Source of the DNA: Paulinella micropora
Taxonomy: Eukaryota; Cercozoa; Imbricatea; Euglyphida; Paulinellidae
Length of the DNA stretch: 20,000 nucleotides
Reading direction: 5' to 3'
Assembly: GCA_019918135.1 (NCBI GenBank)
Contig: WBZZ01003305.1
Location: 160,001-180,000 of the forward strand
In this document: positions 18,325-20,000 of the stretch, piece after piece
Position numbering within the stretch: position 1 is the stretch's first letter
Layout: the number at the start of each line of letters is the position of its first letter
Translations under genes and position numbers: made by a program
The notes under the pieces: generated by a model
What the model saw: only the letters and a program-made list of their open reading frames with translations
What the model was told of the DNA's origin: nothing
Databases searched by the model: none

Positions 18325-18379
18325 TCTGCCTCAAGGGAGAACAGAAAAGATGTCTGGTATCTGCCTCAAGGGAGAACAG
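18325..18379. repeat. Two 20-nt direct repeats in the leader
   Basis: TCTGCCTCAAGGGAGAACAG occurs exactly at 18325-18344 and 18360-18379, period 35. It lies about 200 nt inside the 5' LTR, in the region where packaging or dimerisation signals of retroelements often lie; function is unknown. Confidence 0.85.
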
Positions 18380-18562
18380 GGATAAAGGCTGTGGAGAGGT
18401 ACTGGGACACCTACTCACAAACGCCTAGACGTATTGTTTTGCAAAAGAGCTTGTGTGGGGATGTGTTGGAGTATTTGTTGTTTGAGTCTGCCTACTCAAT
18501 GGAGATAGGTCAGCCCAAATTTTCCTTCTGCCGTCAAAGGATAAGCCAGAAAAGAAATCAGC

Positions 18563-18580
18563 CGTGTGCTGGTGACTCCA
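18563..18580 (-). promoter_or_regulatory. Putative primer binding site
   Basis: On the minus strand, one base (T) after the LTR's final CA, the sequence reads TGGAGTCACCAGCACACG. A start with TGG, complementary to the CCA end of a tRNA, directly after the 5' LTR is the expected position. I cannot match it to a tRNA from memory: it is not the initiator-Met type (TGGTATCAGAGC). Confidence 0.6.
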
Positions 18581-18581
18581 A

Positions 18582-18830
18582 TGTTAAAATCCCCGAAGAT
18601 AGCTCGTTAAAAAGTTGGTAATACAACCAAACACAAATCCCCAAAGGAGAATGATGTATCGTTATATTAGCTCAGTGAAACCGCACAAAAGAAAGCGGCA
18701 ACAGACCAAGGTTAAAATGGCATTAGGTTAAATCCGGCCAAACGATATTGAAATAATGGGAAGAAACTAGGTGCACCTGACACCAAAAAAAGTGTACTTT
18801 TTACCGGCTATCCGGGGGGTGATGCCTACA
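18582..18830 (-). repeat. 5' LTR of the Ty3/gypsy element (249 bp)
   Basis: Same ends as the left copy (TG...CA). Four substitutions separate the two, at about 18616, 18658, 18729 and 18785. It should drive transcription leftward into the element. Confidence 0.95.
18661..18670 (-). promoter_or_regulatory. Possible TATA-like element in the 5' LTR
   Basis: Minus strand reads CTAATATAAC; the same site exists in the 3' LTR at 8519-8528. It is the only TATA-like motif in the LTR on the element's sense strand and leaves about 80 nt to the LTR end. No AATAAA is present in the LTR. Confidence 0.3.
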
Positions 18831-18834
18831 GTCA
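18831..18834. repeat. Target site duplication, right (GTCA)
   Basis: GTCA immediately follows the right LTR end and matches 8436-8439. Removing the element and one copy gives a continuous sequence (ATCA-GTCA-GTGATGC) within ATGT-type repeats. Confidence 0.85.
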
Positions 18835-18846
18835 GTGATGCAAACT

Positions 18847-18901
18847 GTATGTACTGTATGCGTGTATGTATGTGTGTATGTAGTAGTATGTATGTATGTA
18901 T
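18847..18901. repeat. ATGT microsatellite, right remainder
   Basis: Imperfect ATGT/GTAT repeats of the same kind as 8081-8428. With the element removed, the two blocks are about 25 bp apart, so the element inserted into one microsatellite locus. Confidence 0.85.
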
Positions 18902-19271
18902 GACATTGCCAGTATGTAATAGTTTCACTTGAAATGATGTCCTAGTTGCTCAAGTTAGTTTCACAATTAAATATAGTCCGCATTTCATTATTAATAAAAA
19001 TTCTTTTAGACTTTTAATAAATTGACAATGACAAAAAATATTTTTGTTTGACTCGAAATGCAAATTAGTTTCTTTGAGTCATGAGCGTTTCCTTGTTGAG
19101 AGACGACTCGCTTAGAATATTTAAGGATATATTGTTTCCTTATATTCAAGTATTAATAATATAAAAGGAAAAATAGAGTCATAATTTCAGTCATTGTCTA
19201 CTTACTTAAAACCTATAGCTATTAATATAATGCGGACGGTATTTAAAGTATATCTATATATTGTATTCTAG
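18902..19271. other. No gene seen; AT-rich
   Basis: AT-rich with short frames only. An imperfect foldback lies near 19118-19157. It could be intron or intergenic sequence upstream of the possible exons that follow. Confidence 0.45.
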
Positions 19272-19400
19272 CAGTCGCTGTGTCGAACAGCCCAAGAGAA
19301 AGAACTTTGTCTGACTTCATGCCAAAGAACTATTCCTGGAATATTTCTGTCTCTGAACGTCATGCACTCGAATGGAACTCCGCTCCCGCTGCCGTAGCAG
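19272..19400 (+). CDS. Possible host exon
   Basis: A GC-richer island in AT-rich surroundings with one plus-strand frame open from about 19238 to a TAA at 19403. The peptide (SNSPRERTLSDFMPKNYSWN, then more hydrophilic sequence) is not low-complexity. A TATTCTAG acceptor-like site precedes 19272. If the exon ends at 19400 (GTAGCAG) it joins in frame to 19562-19684. No domain is recognised. A decayed transposon gene or chance frame remains possible. Confidence 0.25.
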
Positions 19401-19561
19401 GATAAGTCGTGAACCAGCAACAATTGAAACTGAAATGTAAATTGAATTTATTTTGCTTCAAACAACTTTTCTATTTTCATTGTACTAAACATTATACCTT
19501 TACAAAACACTGCTGAAATTTACATTTAAAATATTATATTTAATATGCACATTGAAACTAG

Positions 19562-19684
19562 GTTCCAACAGTTTTGCTGCCCTGGAGACTCCTCGCAATG
19601 ATGAACTGGGTGAGGATCATGAAAAGTTCTTTGTGTCTTTACCTACTAATGTAAACGTTGAACCAAGTGTGAGCCTCAGCTCAG
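19562..19684 (+). CDS. Possible host exon
   Basis: A frame of normal composition (ALETPRNDELGEDHEKFFVS) bounded by an acceptor-like AAACTAG and a donor-like CTCAG-GTTTCA. It continues the reading frame of 19272-19400 if 19401-19561 is removed: the split codon becomes GGT. No domain is recognised. The following intron would contain the CTT/CTTT microsatellite. Confidence 0.25.
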
Positions 19685-19693
19685 GTTTCACGC

Positions 19694-19848
19694 TTCTTTT
19701 TTTCTTTCTTCTTCTTCTTCTTCTTCTTCTTCTTCTTCTTCTTCTTCTTCTTCTTCTTCTTCTTCTTCTTCTTCTTGTTTTTTTTCCCTTTCTTTCTTTC
19801 TTTCTTTCCTTTTTTTCTTGTATTTCTTTCTTTCTTTCTTTCTTTGAT

Positions 19849-19900
<52 letters not shown>

Positions 19901-19924
19901 GCTCTTGCTTTCTTTCTCTTTCTT
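19694..19924. repeat. CTT and CTTT microsatellites
   Basis: CTT trinucleotides at about 19707-19776, then CTTT tetranucleotides at about 19788-19806, 19823-19845 and 19850-19900. They cause long Lys/Arg-rich open frames on the minus strand, which are not genes. Confidence 0.97.
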
Positions 19925-20000
19925 TGCACAACAACAGTATCAAATCAAGCATAGTAAATAAGACTGATTACAACCACAGGACCGGTGTGGCCTGCGAAAA

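Larger units (their letters stand above)
17800..18581 (-). other. Element 5' leader
   Basis: About 780 nt between the primer site and gag. In element sense it contains a run of 38 A followed by CA repeats, then a CT-rich stretch up to the Gag ATG. Short frames in both senses (18229-18621 on plus, 18082-18285 on minus) show no coding character. The packaging signal would be expected here, but none can be identified. Confidence 0.7.
8440..18830 (-). mobile_element. Ty3/gypsy-type LTR retrotransposon, 10,391 bp
   Basis: A full-length element in minus orientation: 5' LTR 18582-18830, primer site, leader, gag, protease, RT, RNase H, integrase, 3' untranslated region, polypurine tract, 3' LTR 8440-8688. 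The order protease-RT-RNaseH-integrase and the GPY/F module assign it to Ty3/gypsy (Metaviridae), not Copia. The LTRs differ at only 4 of 249 positions, yet the coding region has five or six interruptions. So either some are programmed recoding sites or the copy was made from an already defective parent by proteins supplied in trans. Unusual traits are a large CCCH/RGG Gag, an altered protease motif, a long segment between protease and RT, and a long C-terminal Pol tail. Confidence 0.95.

Noticed and set aside
19617..19952. Lys/Arg-rich minus-strand frame
   Set aside because: Translation of CTT/CTTT repeats.

Overview
The window is eukaryotic and repeat-rich. It holds a nearly complete Ty3/gypsy-type LTR retrotransposon, about 1 kb of compound microsatellite, several other simple repeats, remnants of at least one other retroelement, and possible spliced host exons. 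There are no bacterial-style operons, rRNA or recognisable tRNA genes. The host cannot be named from the sequence. A protist or alga is my guess: the element's Gag and Pol are highly diverged, and the right edge has a possible GA-AG intron, a donor type known from dinoflagellates. Both clues are weak.

Left third (1-7406). A minus-strand reading frame runs off the left edge. It is open from 1 to 1168 and overlaps a second open frame (972-1553) that starts with a well-placed ATG, so this looks like one unrecognised protein with a single +1 frame change. At 2783-3889 (+) lies a retrotransposon Gag-like remnant of the Copia/UBN2 type, cut by one in-frame TGA. From 3.9 to 7.4 kb I see no convincing gene. 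It holds a 118/124-bp direct repeat pair (4644 and 6949), a 103-bp-period tandem duplication (5356-5556) and a long hairpin (6625-6681).

Centre (7407-8430). A mosaic of GT, CTGT, CT and ATGT repeats, which generates long false open frames on both strands.

Retrotransposon (8440-18830, minus sense, 10,391 bp). Its 249-bp LTRs differ at 4 sites and are bounded by TG...CA and a 4-bp target duplication (GTCA). A primer-binding-site candidate starts one base inside the 5' LTR, and a polypurine tract abuts the 3' LTR. In transcription order it encodes: an 839-residue Gag with a CCCH-type zinc finger and RGG tail; a retropepsin-like ORF with an altered active-site motif and a roughly 340-residue unassigned region; reverse transcriptase, RNase H and integrase; then a GPY/F module with a roughly 250-residue tail. 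The coding sequence is interrupted at five or six places: TGA after Gag, a -1 shift, a +1 shift at a TAG, a +1 shift in an A-run, and internal TAG and TGA codons. Some could be programmed recoding. The last three look like damage. The insertion sits inside an ATGT microsatellite, whose remainder resumes at 18847.

Right edge (18831-20000). AT-rich DNA contains two short plus-strand open segments (19272-19400 and 19562-19684). They join in frame if a 161-nt GA-AG intron is removed. CTT and CTTT microsatellites follow.
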